Assembly (NCBI GenBank): GCA_030533035.1
Contig: JAUNJW010000008.1
Coordinates: 1 to 17,539 of the forward strand
DNA length: 17,539 nt
Reading direction: 5' to 3'
From: Erysipelotrichaceae bacterium
Lineage (GTDB): Bacteria; Bacillota_I; Bacilli_A; Erysipelotrichales; Erysipelotrichaceae
Shown piece by piece: positions 8,584 to 15,111 of the stretch. The notes beneath the pieces are model-generated. The model was not told the origin of the DNA. It made no database searches and saw only the letters and a list, made by a program, of their open reading frames with translations. A program made the position numbers and the translations under genes. The stretch's first letter is position 1. Every line of letters starts with the position of its first letter.

Positions 8584-8850
8584 CAGAAAAGACGTCCGGA
8601 TCAGGGACGTCTTGAACGTGGTTCCACCCATATTTACCGGTCCCTCACGGAAACCGGCCTCATGAAGTACAGTCATACTTCTGTGCTGTAACGCGCACCC
8701 GCGTCATTCCCTACTGATCAGAAATGTTCGGGAATGCGGCTCCGGGATGTGTTTCGGCAGGGCTGATCCGCTTCCTTTCCACCGGCCGGAAGCTCTCTGT
8801 CAGGAACAGTGATCTGCGTACTCTTTCCCTTCATTGCCACTTTTTGATTG
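8584..8850 (-). promoter_or_regulatory. T-box riboswitch (His, CAC specifier) of the his operon
   Basis: The untranslated leader before hisZ carries T-box landmarks in order on the minus strand. These are the AGAGAGC K-turn-like motif near 8798 and a distal-loop GGTGGAAAGG near 8782-8773. The specifier region is GAAACACATCC with CAC (His) at 8751-8749. A stem II region pairs GCATTCCC with GGGAATG around AGTAGG. A stem III hairpin pairs GAAGTA with TACTTC. The conserved T-box GGGTGGAACCACG is at 8629-8617. A leader terminator follows, then the hisZ ribosome site. By family knowledge, uncharged tRNA-His binding stabilises the antiterminator and turns on the operon when histidine is short. Exact stem boundaries and the 5' end are estimates. 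Confidence 0.92.
8585..8613 (-). terminator. T-box leader terminator
   Basis: A perfect 9-bp stem AAGACGTCC / GGACGTCTT with a 7-base loop, followed by TTCT and more U-rich sequence. It lies just after the T-box motif and 18 bases before the hisZ ATG. Its 5' arm (GTCCC) could instead pair with AGGGAC of the antiterminator region around 8645, giving a plausible switch; that alternative pairing is inference. Confidence 0.88.
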
Positions 8851-8859
8851 ATACAATCA
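8845..8859 (-). repeat. Inverted repeat over the his -10 and start site
   Basis: TGATTG-TAT-CAATCA, a perfect 6-bp inverted repeat with a 3-base centre, overlaps the -10 element and the predicted transcription start. It could be an operator half-site pair or only the first small hairpin of the leader. No regulator is identified in the window. Confidence 0.45.
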
Positions 8860-8883
8860 TAACACCGCTTCCCTTCAAGTCAA
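8856..8883 (-). promoter_or_regulatory. his operon promoter
   Basis: TTGACT at 8883-8878 (5/6 to the sigma-A -35), a 16-base spacer and TATGAT at 8861-8856 (5/6 to the -10). Initiation near 8850 would place the start just ahead of the T-box leader. The promoter lies 40 bases beyond the stop of the upstream surface-protein gene, so the his operon need not depend on read-through. Confidence 0.72.
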
Positions 8884-8922
8884 CACGAAATGTGAATTCT
8901 TTCATAATTTTTGAAAACACTT

Positions 8923-10200
8923 TCATTTTGCCGCGCCCTGGCGCATGGCAGCGAAAATCACAAGGCCGATCGCAAGGGCCGAAGTGAGTGAAGCGGCGAT
9001 GACCAGGCCGTCCGCGGTCTTTTTGATTTTCCCGGTGCCCTCTGTTCTGGCAGGGGCAGCCTTCGGTTTGCCGGTGAGTTCAATCAGCGGGTATTCTTCA
9101 TCCGTGATCCGGACCGCGGTGTGTTCAACCGCCACGGGATCCTCGGCATATCCCTGGGCCGGTTTCAGAATCTTTACCGTGTAGGTTTCCCCTTCCGCAA
9201 CCTTGTCACCGGCGACCAGATGGTCTTCTTCCGCGCTGATCCAGGCGTCGACGGGATTGCCTCTGCTGTCGCAGACCGCCAGCGACGCGCCGGCCAGATA
9301 GCGGTGATCCGGACTGCTCAGACGGACCCGGAATCCTGTTTTGTTTTTTCCGGAAGGAGCCGCGGGGGCTTTCTTTTCCGGCTGTGAAATTGTATGTGTG
9401 ACATAGACCGCCGGAGCGCTGTAAACGGGGATCTGCGCTTCCGCCTGCACTTCTGTCTCAATTGAGCCGTCCTCTTCTTCCGGAAAGTCATCCTCATCCG
9501 CCGTCAGGGGCGCTGCAGGCAGATGAATCGGCCAGTATCCGCTGTCCTGACCATTGTCTTCAAATACATACCCTTCGGTTTCCGCCAGCGGCAGAAAGAA
9601 TTCCAGCGGCCTGTCCGTTCCCTCCATAAATGCCGGGATTTCAATCAGGATGTCCTCCGGCGGCTGGTAACCGGGCGCTTCTTCCTTCTGGACCAGAAGA
9701 TACGCCTGGCCGGCCTGCAGCAGGACCTGCTCCCCATTCTCATCCTTTACAAGACCCTGCGGATCCGGTTCAAACTCAAAGACGGCTTCATCCTGTTCGT
9801 TTCTTAGCTCAAGAACACCGCCGCCGGCAAACACCTCCATCTCCTGCACGTGCTGGAAGATCCTGATTTCAAAGGGATTCAGGGCAATCGTCTCCTCCAG
9901 GTCCTTCCGGGTCATTTCCGCCGGCAGCCAGATCTCCCGCGACGGCATCCATCCGGCCGGCACATCGCAGAGGGAGATAAGATATTCATCGCCCTTTTCC
10001 AGTTCAATCTCCTGCGTGCTTTCTTCAGGAACAACTTCACTTTTTGTGCTGTCGGTCAGATTGATGACCCTGACGGAAGGAAGCGGATTTTCCTCAGGGC
10101 CTTCAATACGCAGCTTCAGGCAGACATGGCCGCTGCTCTGATACAGGGGCAGGACGCCAAGCTGGCATGACAGCGCCAGCAGAGCGGCCAGATGCCTCAT
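8923..10200 (-). CDS. Membrane-anchored surface protein with prealbumin-like (SpaA/Cna-B type) repeats
   Basis: 425 residues. The N-terminus (MRH then a hydrophobic run to about residue 20) is a signal peptide or signal anchor. Three beta-rich segments at about 26-110, 112-210 and 288-378 resemble prealbumin-like SpaA/Cna-B modules, with typical phrases such as LRNEQDEAV, EEAPGYQPPE and KPAQGYAED. An acidic Pro/Ala-rich linker runs from 232 to 285. Residues about 397-418 form one C-terminal membrane helix followed by a short RQGAAK tail. There is no LPXTG before it, so sortase attachment is not supported and membrane anchoring is more likely. The start overlaps the SSB-like stop by 4 bases, with GGAG 8 bases upstream, implying co-translation. 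Its function is unknown; adhesion or envelope structure are guesses. I see no good terminator between its stop and the his promoter. Confidence 0.75.
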   Translation of the reverse strand: MRHLAALLALSCQLGVLPLYQSSGHVCLKLRIEGPEENPLPSVRVINLTDSTKSEVVPEESTQEIELEKGDEYLISLCDVPAGWMPSREIWLPAEMTRKDLEETIALNPFEIRIFQHVQEMEVFAGGGVLELRNEQDEAVFEFEPDPQGLVKDENGEQVLLQAGQAYLLVQKEEAPGYQPPEDILIEIPAFMEGTDRPLEFFLPLAETEGYVFEDNGQDSGYWPIHLPAAPLTADEDDFPEEEDGSIETEVQAEAQIPVYSAPAVYVTHTISQPEKKAPAAPSGKNKTGFRVRLSSPDHRYLAGASLAVCDSRGNPVDAWISAEEDHLVAGDKVAEGETYTVKILKPAQGYAEDPVAVEHTAVRITDEEYPLIELTGKPKAAPARTEGTGKIKKTADGLVIAASLTSALAIGLVIFAAMRQGAAK

Positions 10201-10571
10201 GCGGCAAACTCCATCGGGATGCCGCTGATCAGGTCAGGGTCCGCGATTTCCTCCTGTGCTGTTTCTTCTTCCGCATCTTCGATTTCTTCGGCGATCACCT
10301 GGGTGAACGAATGCCGGACGCCGTCATTGCCCTGGAAACTGGTCCTGCGCAGATAGCCCCGCAGCGAGATTCTCATCCCGGCCCTGAGTCTGAGTCCGAC
10401 TTTGCCGGCAAGCGGCTGCCAGACAACGACATCCAGGTAATCCTTCGCCTTTGAGGGCTCTTTGCGGCTGACTGCAATCTGGAAACGGCACATCGGCTCG
10501 TCAGCCTTTGTCCGGCTGAGAGTCGGCTGGTTAAGAACCTGTCCTGTAAGCATTACTTCATTTTTATCCAT
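10197..10571 (-). CDS. Single-stranded DNA-binding (OB-fold) protein, atypical tail
   Basis: 124 residues. I chose ATG at 10571, with AGGAG 7 bases upstream. An in-frame ATG 45 codons earlier would run through the terminator of the preceding gene and add unrelated residues. Residues 1-97 match an SSB OB fold: VMLTGQVLNQPTLSRT, CRFQIAVSRKE, DYLDVVVWQPLAGKV and GMRISLRGYLRRTSF. The tail is acidic (about 97-112) but ends in SGIPMEFAA instead of the usual terminal D-D-D-[IL]-P-F tip that recruits repair proteins. It is far shorter than a housekeeping SSB, so it is probably a paralogue of the SsbB kind. It is translationally coupled to the downstream surface protein, an unexpected partner. No strong promoter is seen in the 58 bases upstream. 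Confidence 0.82.
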   Translation of the reverse strand: MDKNEVMLTGQVLNQPTLSRTKADEPMCRFQIAVSRKEPSKAKDYLDVVVWQPLAGKVGLRLRAGMRISLRGYLRRTSFQGNDGVRHSFTQVIAEEIEDAEEETAQEEIADPDLISGIPMEFAA

Positions 10572-10628
10572 TTTTTTCTCCTGTGGCCTGCTGCTGTATA
10601 TATTCACGCGGCCGGGGAGATACCCACG

Positions 10629-10651
10629 AAAAAACAGGAATTTCTTCCTGT
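10629..10651 (-). terminator. Terminator after the glycosyltransferase
   Basis: A perfect 7-bp stem ACAGGAA / TTCCTGT with a GAAA tetraloop, then six T residues. It begins at the glycosyltransferase stop codon and separates that gene from the SSB-like gene. Confidence 0.8.
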
Positions 10652-11949
10652 CATTTCTCAACCATGAGTGATTTGATTTTCTGGTCAATCCGCTCGATGA
10701 AGACATTGAGCTGAAGTGTCTCCTCGGCCGTGAAGCCGTCGGTGATCACAGCCCTCATGTCGCCCAGAACTTCCTGCAGATCTTTTGTCATCTGGGGATC
10801 AGCGGGGACATATACCGGCACCATTTCGTTTTCAACATATTCCTGCTTCAGAACGCCCTTCAGCAGCATCATCTGCAGGGAAGCGGTAACCGCCAGTTCT
10901 GACATGTTTGTGAAGTCGGCAATACTCTTCGTGAAGCGGGCCTTGCCCGACAGAGCCACAGCCGCGAATACCCAGGCGTCGCGCAGGCTGAGTTCATGGC
11001 GGACGGCGAATGTGTTCAGATACTTTTCAAACAGCTTGCGTGTATAGTAGGCCATCAGCAGCGGATTGCCGGTATCGCCTTCAAAGGAAGCCCTGATTTT
11101 CTCTTCCCCGAGCTTACGGGTGCCCGGCATCATCGGGATCACCATGTCATCATTGGCCGCCGCGATCAGGAATTTGGAAATCGAAATACGTTCATTGCTG
11201 TACTGCTCTTCATCCAGGATATCGCGGAAGAATTCGTTGTAATACTGGAATACGCTCAGCTTCATCTGGACAATGCGGGTCGGGTTCAGATTCTGGGAAA
11301 CCAGGCCGCCTTCGGTTTTGACATAGTAATAAACCGGAACATTGAGCGCCCTGATCTTTTCACAATGATACAGATAATCCAGATTGAAGATGAAGTCCTC
11401 ACAGAAGCTCAGGCTTTCATCCATCCGCACATGATATCTGTCGATCAGCTCTTTTTTGTACAGCTTGTTCCAGAGGACTCCGTAATAATAGTCCGCCGGA
11501 TTCTCCATCATGTATTCCCCGTACTCCTTCAGTGTGAGCAGGCTGTCATCATCGATGGAATTCTTTTTGGCAAGGTGCTCGCCGACAACCCGGTAGAAGC
11601 CGCCGACAACCAGATCGCAGTCATATTCTTCCGCCGCCCTGACAAGGATTTTCGTGGAATCCTCGGTCAGCCAGTCATCCGCGTCCATGAACTGGATATA
11701 ATATCCCTTCGCCATTTCGATTCCGCGGTTTCTGGTGGCGGAAACGCCTTCGTTTTCTTTATGAATAACTATCACGCGGTCATCTTTGGCGGCAAATTCA
11801 TCCAGGATGGCAGGACTGCTGTCCTTCGCGCCGTCATCCACCAGAATCAGCTCAAAATCGGTGAACTCCTGCGTAAGGACACTTTCCACACATCTGCGGA
11901 TGACGTTTTCCGCGTTATAGACCGGAACGATAATACTTACCTTTGGCAT
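10651..11949 (-). CDS. Family 2 glycosyltransferase with a C-terminal MarR-like winged-helix domain
   Basis: 432 residues. Residues 1 to about 215 form a GT-A fold: VSIIVPVYNAENVIRRCVES at the N-terminus, LILVDDGAKDSS (35-45), NEGVSATRNRGI (66-77) and the metal-binding MDADDW (88-93). CEDFIFNLDYL (183-193) supplies the likely catalytic acidic residues. Such enzymes transfer sugars from nucleotide donors to wall, capsule or lipid acceptors; the acceptor here is unknown. No membrane segment is seen. Residues about 318-430 are not typical of GT2 enzymes. LSLRDAWVFAAVAL, then a helix-turn-helix-like stretch (341-370), a beta-wing-like VENEMVPVYVPADPQMTK and a long C-terminal helix follow the MarR layout. 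The start is set by GGAGG 7 bases upstream. It appears to be transcribed alone, between two terminators. Confidence 0.85.
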   Translation of the reverse strand: MPKVSIIVPVYNAENVIRRCVESVLTQEFTDFELILVDDGAKDSSPAILDEFAAKDDRVIVIHKENEGVSATRNRGIEMAKGYYIQFMDADDWLTEDSTKILVRAAEEYDCDLVVGGFYRVVGEHLAKKNSIDDDSLLTLKEYGEYMMENPADYYYGVLWNKLYKKELIDRYHVRMDESLSFCEDFIFNLDYLYHCEKIRALNVPVYYYVKTEGGLVSQNLNPTRIVQMKLSVFQYYNEFFRDILDEEQYSNERISISKFLIAAANDDMVIPMMPGTRKLGEEKIRASFEGDTGNPLLMAYYTRKLFEKYLNTFAVRHELSLRDAWVFAAVALSGKARFTKSIADFTNMSELAVTASLQMMLLKGVLKQEYVENEMVPVYVPADPQMTKDLQEVLGDMRAVITDGFTAEETLQLNVFIERIDQKIKSLMVEK

Positions 11950-11973
11950 AAAAACCTCCGTCTGACAGAATCG

Positions 11974-11979
11974 ATTATA
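11974..11979 (-). promoter_or_regulatory. Candidate -10 element of the glycosyltransferase promoter
   Basis: A perfect TATAAT on the minus strand, 24 bases before the start codon and just beyond the terminator of the preceding gene. The matching -35 is poor (TTCTGA at 17-base spacing), so this is a tentative call. Confidence 0.5.
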
Positions 11980-12000
11980 GTATACAAACGCCCCTTTCAG

Positions 12001-12026
12001 AAAAAAAACAGACCTTTGCGGCCTGT
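12001..12026 (-). terminator. Terminator after the 140-residue unknown gene
   Basis: Stem ACAGGCC / GGTCTGT (7 bp, one G-U) with loop GCAAA, followed by seven to eight T residues. It lies 10 bases beyond the stop at 12036. Confidence 0.85.
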
Positions 12027-12035
12027 CTGATCAGC

Positions 12036-12458
12036 TTATTCCGTTTCTTCCACTGTATCCGGGTTGTGGTCGATCGCGTCAGGAATGACCTTTTCCTCGA
12101 TCTCCTCAATATCGGTGGTGAATTCAGTCGGCAGGATCACCTCAATGATGTTGGCTTCCGGCTTGTAGGCCAGCATGAGTGTCTCACCCTTGTATTCCAT
12201 GATGGCGGTCACGCAGGTGATGGGAACATCCTTCAGGCGGGCAGCGAATTTGTCCGCGTCGGGAATGAAGGGAAGCTGCTTTGTCATGCCGGGCCAGTCA
12301 TCGTTTTCCAGCGGCTGGGTCAGGATGACGCCATGGCCGGTAATGTTTTCGGCATGGAGAATGTCAGCGATATAGCCGAGCATTTCTTCCTTTGAGAGAT
12401 CCTTTACATTATAGGAATATGTAATGCAGCGTGTGTCTTTTTCGATTGATCTTGTCAT
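12036..12458 (-). CDS. Conserved-looking protein of unknown function
   Basis: 140 residues. I do not recognise the family. The start ATG at 12458 has AGAGG 6 bases upstream and a good promoter behind it, and the gene ends just before a strong terminator, so it is a real single-gene unit. The sequence looks like a small soluble alpha/beta protein: an N-terminal strand (RCITYSYNV), a helix rich in E/M (SKEEMLGYIADIL) and strands GHGVILTQPL, ITCVTAIMEYKGETLMLAYK and NIIEVILP. The tail is strongly acidic (from about 113; DIEEIEEKV to DTVEETE). It has no signal peptide, membrane segment, cysteine metal site or nucleotide-binding loop. It sits between larA and the glycosyltransferase but shares no operon with either, so context gives no role. 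Confidence 0.8.
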   Translation of the reverse strand: MTRSIEKDTRCITYSYNVKDLSKEEMLGYIADILHAENITGHGVILTQPLENDDWPGMTKQLPFIPDADKFAARLKDVPITCVTAIMEYKGETLMLAYKPEANIIEVILPTEFTTDIEEIEEKVIPDAIDHNPDTVEETE

Positions 12459-12483
12459 GTTAAACCTCTTTCGTCCATTAATT

Positions 12484-12513
12484 ACTATACCTTAATACTG
12501 TCGTTTTTTCCAA
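12484..12513 (-). promoter_or_regulatory. Promoter of the 140-residue unknown gene
   Basis: TTGGAA at 12513-12508 (4/6 to the -35), an 18-base spacer and TATAGT at 12489-12484 (5/6 to the -10), about 25 bases before the start codon. Confidence 0.62.
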
Positions 12514-12544
12514 CCGTAATTCCTTTTATAAGAACCGCCCGCGC

Positions 12545-12572
12545 AAAAGAAAAGTCTCCTTTCCGGGAGACT
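12545..12572 (-). terminator. Terminator of the serA-larA operon
   Basis: A perfect 7-bp stem AGTCTCC / GGAGACT with loop CGGAAA, followed by TTTCTTTT. It lies 4 bases after the larA stop codon. Confidence 0.88.
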
Positions 12573-12575
12573 CAT

Positions 12576-13820
12576 TTACTGCTTCAGTTTTGGCAGTGTG
12601 CTGCCGCCGAACGGCATTGCCAGAATGGTTTTCCTGCCGCCCTCTTCCGCCAGTTTCAGCGCTTCCTCAACGGACGCTGCCGGTTTCAGGATTGTCTTTG
12701 CGACGATGGCGGGATCCATGTCGGACACAAGATAAATGTCTGCCTTTTCACGGACCATGGCAATGGCGGCTGCCTTATGGGCGCCGAGGATGAAATTCCT
12801 CTGAATCTCCTCCACCATGTCATGGGGCTCTGTATATTTCAGCATCCACTCTTCAAAGTGCGATTCGCCGAATCCTTCCGCGCAGCTGCCGCAGAGAATC
12901 ACGGCGCCGCCCGCACGGACCGCGTGCTTGGCGTTGTCGAGCGCTTTCTGGGTCTGGTAGAGATTGAGATCCTTCGGCGCGCCGCCCTGGGAGACGATGA
13001 CGATATCCGCCTGCTCATCAATCTCACGGCGGTAATAGGAATCCAGGTAGGCACATGCTTTGCGGTGGGCCGCAGTGACGTCGCCTGCTTCAGCGCAGAC
13101 AATTTCTTTCCTTGTATTCAGGACAACGTTGACAATGAAGTCAACGCCGACTTTCGCGGCGGCTTCTTCAATGTCCTCGCGGACCGGATTGCCTTCCAGA
13201 CGGCCGGCACAGGAGTCCGGCTTCACCATATGGCGGTGGTTGTACTGGATGGCGTCACGGGTGGAAACGCCCGGCATGATTGCCTTGGCGCCGCCGGAGT
13301 AACCGGCGAAGTAATGGTATTCCACATTGCCGATGCAGATTCTTCTGTCAGCGGCCATGACCCTTCTGTCAATGTCAATGGGTGTGCCGCGCTCTGTGGT
13401 GCCCACATGGAAAGTGTCATCAGGATCCGAATCAACGCATGTGATTTCGCTGTAGGCCTTTTCGCCCGCCAGGTGAATCATTTCCGCTTCCGTCTGATGG
13501 CGGTGGGAGCCAAGGCCGAAGACGAGCGTGATGTTTTCCTTCTTTACACCGGCGCGGTACAGTTCATCCAGGACAGACGGCAGGATTTTCCAAGTCGGAC
13601 ACGGTCTGGTGATATCGCTTGTGACAATCGCGACGGTTTCATCCGCGCCGACGATTTCAGACAGCTTCCTGCTGCCGACGGGATTGGCCAGCGCTTTTCT
13701 GACAAGCGCCTCCTCATCCAGTCCCTCGGGCAGATCATCGGGCTCCAGGATTCCCAGAACCCTTTCATCATCCACACTGACTGTTTCAGTGCGGGAACCG
13801 ATTCTGAATGACAGTTCCAT
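12576..13820 (-). CDS. larA: LarA-family nickel-pincer-dependent 2-hydroxyacid racemase
   Basis: 414 residues, close to Lactobacillus plantarum LarA (about 425). The family catalyses racemisation of 2-hydroxyacids using a covalently bound nickel pincer nucleotide. Residues aligning by eye with known LarA positions are present: Arg72 in DITRPCP (R75), His106 in GLGSHRH (H108), His169 in EYHYFAGYSGGAKA (H174), Lys179 (K184, the cofactor-attachment lysine) and His195 (H200). Cofactor-making larB, larC and larE are not in the window. The gene begins one base after the serA stop, so it is probably translationally coupled to a D-2-hydroxyacid dehydrogenase-like enzyme. Many LarA homologues act on acids other than lactate, so lactate specificity is not assured. 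A terminator follows directly. Confidence 0.88.
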   Translation of the reverse strand: MELSFRIGSRTETVSVDDERVLGILEPDDLPEGLDEEALVRKALANPVGSRKLSEIVGADETVAIVTSDITRPCPTWKILPSVLDELYRAGVKKENITLVFGLGSHRHQTEAEMIHLAGEKAYSEITCVDSDPDDTFHVGTTERGTPIDIDRRVMAADRRICIGNVEYHYFAGYSGGAKAIMPGVSTRDAIQYNHRHMVKPDSCAGRLEGNPVREDIEEAAAKVGVDFIVNVVLNTRKEIVCAEAGDVTAAHRKACAYLDSYYRREIDEQADIVIVSQGGAPKDLNLYQTQKALDNAKHAVRAGGAVILCGSCAEGFGESHFEEWMLKYTEPHDMVEEIQRNFILGAHKAAAIAMVREKADIYLVSDMDPAIVAKTILKPAASVEEALKLAEEGGRKTILAMPFGGSTLPKLKQ

Positions 13821-13821
13821 A

Positions 13822-14997
13822 TCAGCTGTTCCACTTGAGGACTCTGACCCTGACCATGCCTCTGACTTCGTTCAGTTCACGGACATTGTTCTCATCAACC
13901 TCAGAGTTGACGTCAAACAGGGAATACGCGTATTCACCGCTGGACTTGTTGGTCATGTTTTCAATGTTGATGCCGTCCTCGCCGAGTACGGCTGTGATCG
14001 CCGCCAGGACGCCGGGCAGATTCTTGTGGATCAGGCAGATTCTCGCCTTGCCGCTGCGTTCGAGAACGACTGTCGGCAGGTTGACGGAATTCTTGATATT
14101 GCCGTATTTGAGATAATCGTTGATTTCCTGGGCTGCCATTCTCGCGCAGTTGGCTTCGGACTCATAGGTGGTTCCGCCAAGGTGCGGCGTCAGGATGACA
14201 TTCTCGGTTTCGATCAGACGGCGGGTCGGGAAATCGGAGACGAACTTGGCGACTTTTCCTGATTTCAGGCCTTCGATAATTGCGTCTTCCTCAACAACCG
14301 CGTCACGGGCGTAGTTGATGATGCGGACGCCGTTTTTCATCTTGGCGATGGCGTCGGCATTGATCATGTATCTTGTGTCAGCCTTGAGCGGTACGTGCAG
14401 TGTGATGTAATCACTGTTTCTCAGCAGGTCGTCAAGGTTGTCGACACGGTCAACGTGGCGGCTGACATGCCATGCCGCGTCAACGGAAAGATACGGGTCG
14501 TAGCCGAGTACCTTCATACCGAGGGAAAGCGCGATGTTGGCGACTGCGGAACCGACGTTGCCGGTGCCGATGACGCCGAGTGTCTTGCCTTCGTATTCAG
14601 GACCGGCAAACTGCTTCTTGATCTTCTCCATCCGCTGTTCAACCGGGCCTTCTGAATCGTCATATGAATAAACCCATTTCATGGCGTTGAAAATATCACG
14701 TCCGGCCATGGAAATACCGAACAGGAAAAGCTCCTTGACGCCGTTGGCGTTTCCGCCCGGCGTATTGAAAACCACGATTCCCTTTTCGCTGCATTCCTCG
14801 AGCGGGATTGTGTTGACGCCGATGCCGGCCCTGCCGATGCACTTGAGCTCCTTGTTGAAAGGATAGTTATGCATGTCAGAGGCTCTGACAAAGATGGCGT
14901 CGGGATTTTTCACGTCATCACCGACTGTATACTCGGAAGGCTTGAGTATCTCAAAACATGTATCGGATATGTTATTCAGTGTTTTCACTCTATACAT
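13822..14997 (-). CDS. serA: D-3-phosphoglycerate dehydrogenase-like protein with ACT domain
   Basis: 391 residues from ATG at 14997, which has AAGGAA 6 bases upstream and matches the normal N-terminus. A longer frame from 15093 would pass through the promoter and is rejected. Domains: substrate-binding part (1-100 and 275-310), NAD Rossmann domain with GVIGTGNVGSAVA (141-153) and Asp167, and a C-terminal ACT domain (about 318-391) for likely serine feedback. Arg231 (NYARDA) and His272 (TPHLGGTTYESE) are the expected catalytic residues. The usual DVF-x-x-EP acid motif is replaced by SDFPTRRL, a feature I associate with the short clostridial-type PGDH group. It converts 3-phosphoglycerate to phosphohydroxypyruvate with NAD, starting serine synthesis. 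No serC or serB is adjacent; the coupled partner is larA. Confidence 0.88.
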   Translation of the reverse strand: MYRVKTLNNISDTCFEILKPSEYTVGDDVKNPDAIFVRASDMHNYPFNKELKCIGRAGIGVNTIPLEECSEKGIVVFNTPGGNANGVKELFLFGISMAGRDIFNAMKWVYSYDDSEGPVEQRMEKIKKQFAGPEYEGKTLGVIGTGNVGSAVANIALSLGMKVLGYDPYLSVDAAWHVSRHVDRVDNLDDLLRNSDYITLHVPLKADTRYMINADAIAKMKNGVRIINYARDAVVEEDAIIEGLKSGKVAKFVSDFPTRRLIETENVILTPHLGGTTYESEANCARMAAQEINDYLKYGNIKNSVNLPTVVLERSGKARICLIHKNLPGVLAAITAVLGEDGINIENMTNKSSGEYAYSLFDVNSEVDENNVRELNEVRGMVRVRVLKWNS

Positions 14998-15036
14998 ACT
15001 GGGTTCCTTCTTCCTCCGCCGTGTGCGGTTCGTCAC

Positions 15037-15067
15037 ATTATAGCACAATGATTGAAAATAGCGACAA
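15037..15067 (-). promoter_or_regulatory. Promoter of the serA-larA operon
   Basis: A perfect TATAAT at 15042-15037 preceded by TGC gives an extended -10 element. The -35 is weak (TTGTCG at 15067-15062, 19-base spacer), as is common with extended -10 promoters. The -10 is 39 bases before the serA start. Confidence 0.7.
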
Positions 15068-15092
15068 TCAGTTTCACATGTTGTTTCATTCA

Positions 15093-15111
15093 TTTTCAGA
15101 TAATCTGAAAA
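15093..15111 (-). repeat. Palindrome over the stop codon of the HD-methyltransferase gene
   Basis: TTTTCAGA-TTA-TCTGAAAA, an 8-bp perfect inverted repeat with a 3-base loop, covers the stop codon. No T-tract follows on the minus strand, so it is not a canonical terminator; it could stabilise the mRNA 3' end. Confidence 0.4.

Noticed and set aside
10165..10200. Lipoprotein signal (ALSC) at the surface-protein N-terminus
   Set aside because: The cysteine is at residue 12 with too short a hydrophobic stretch before it, and the -3 residue is alanine; a plain signal peptide or anchor fits better.
10572..10706. N-terminal extension of the SSB-like frame
   Set aside because: It runs through the glycosyltransferase terminator and last codons; the internal ATG at 10571 has a good ribosome site and starts the OB fold.
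10996..12030. 344-codon open frame on the plus strand
   Set aside because: It is antisense to the glycosyltransferase and runs through its promoter and the neighbouring terminator; the product is composition-driven and featureless.
12777..13811. 344-codon open frame on the plus strand
   Set aside because: It is antisense to larA, whose active-site residues are all recognisable. The translated plus-strand product has no family features and no ribosome site.
14998..15093. N-terminal extension of the serA frame
   Set aside because: It contains the extended -10 promoter, and the extra 32 residues are unlike any PGDH N-terminus.
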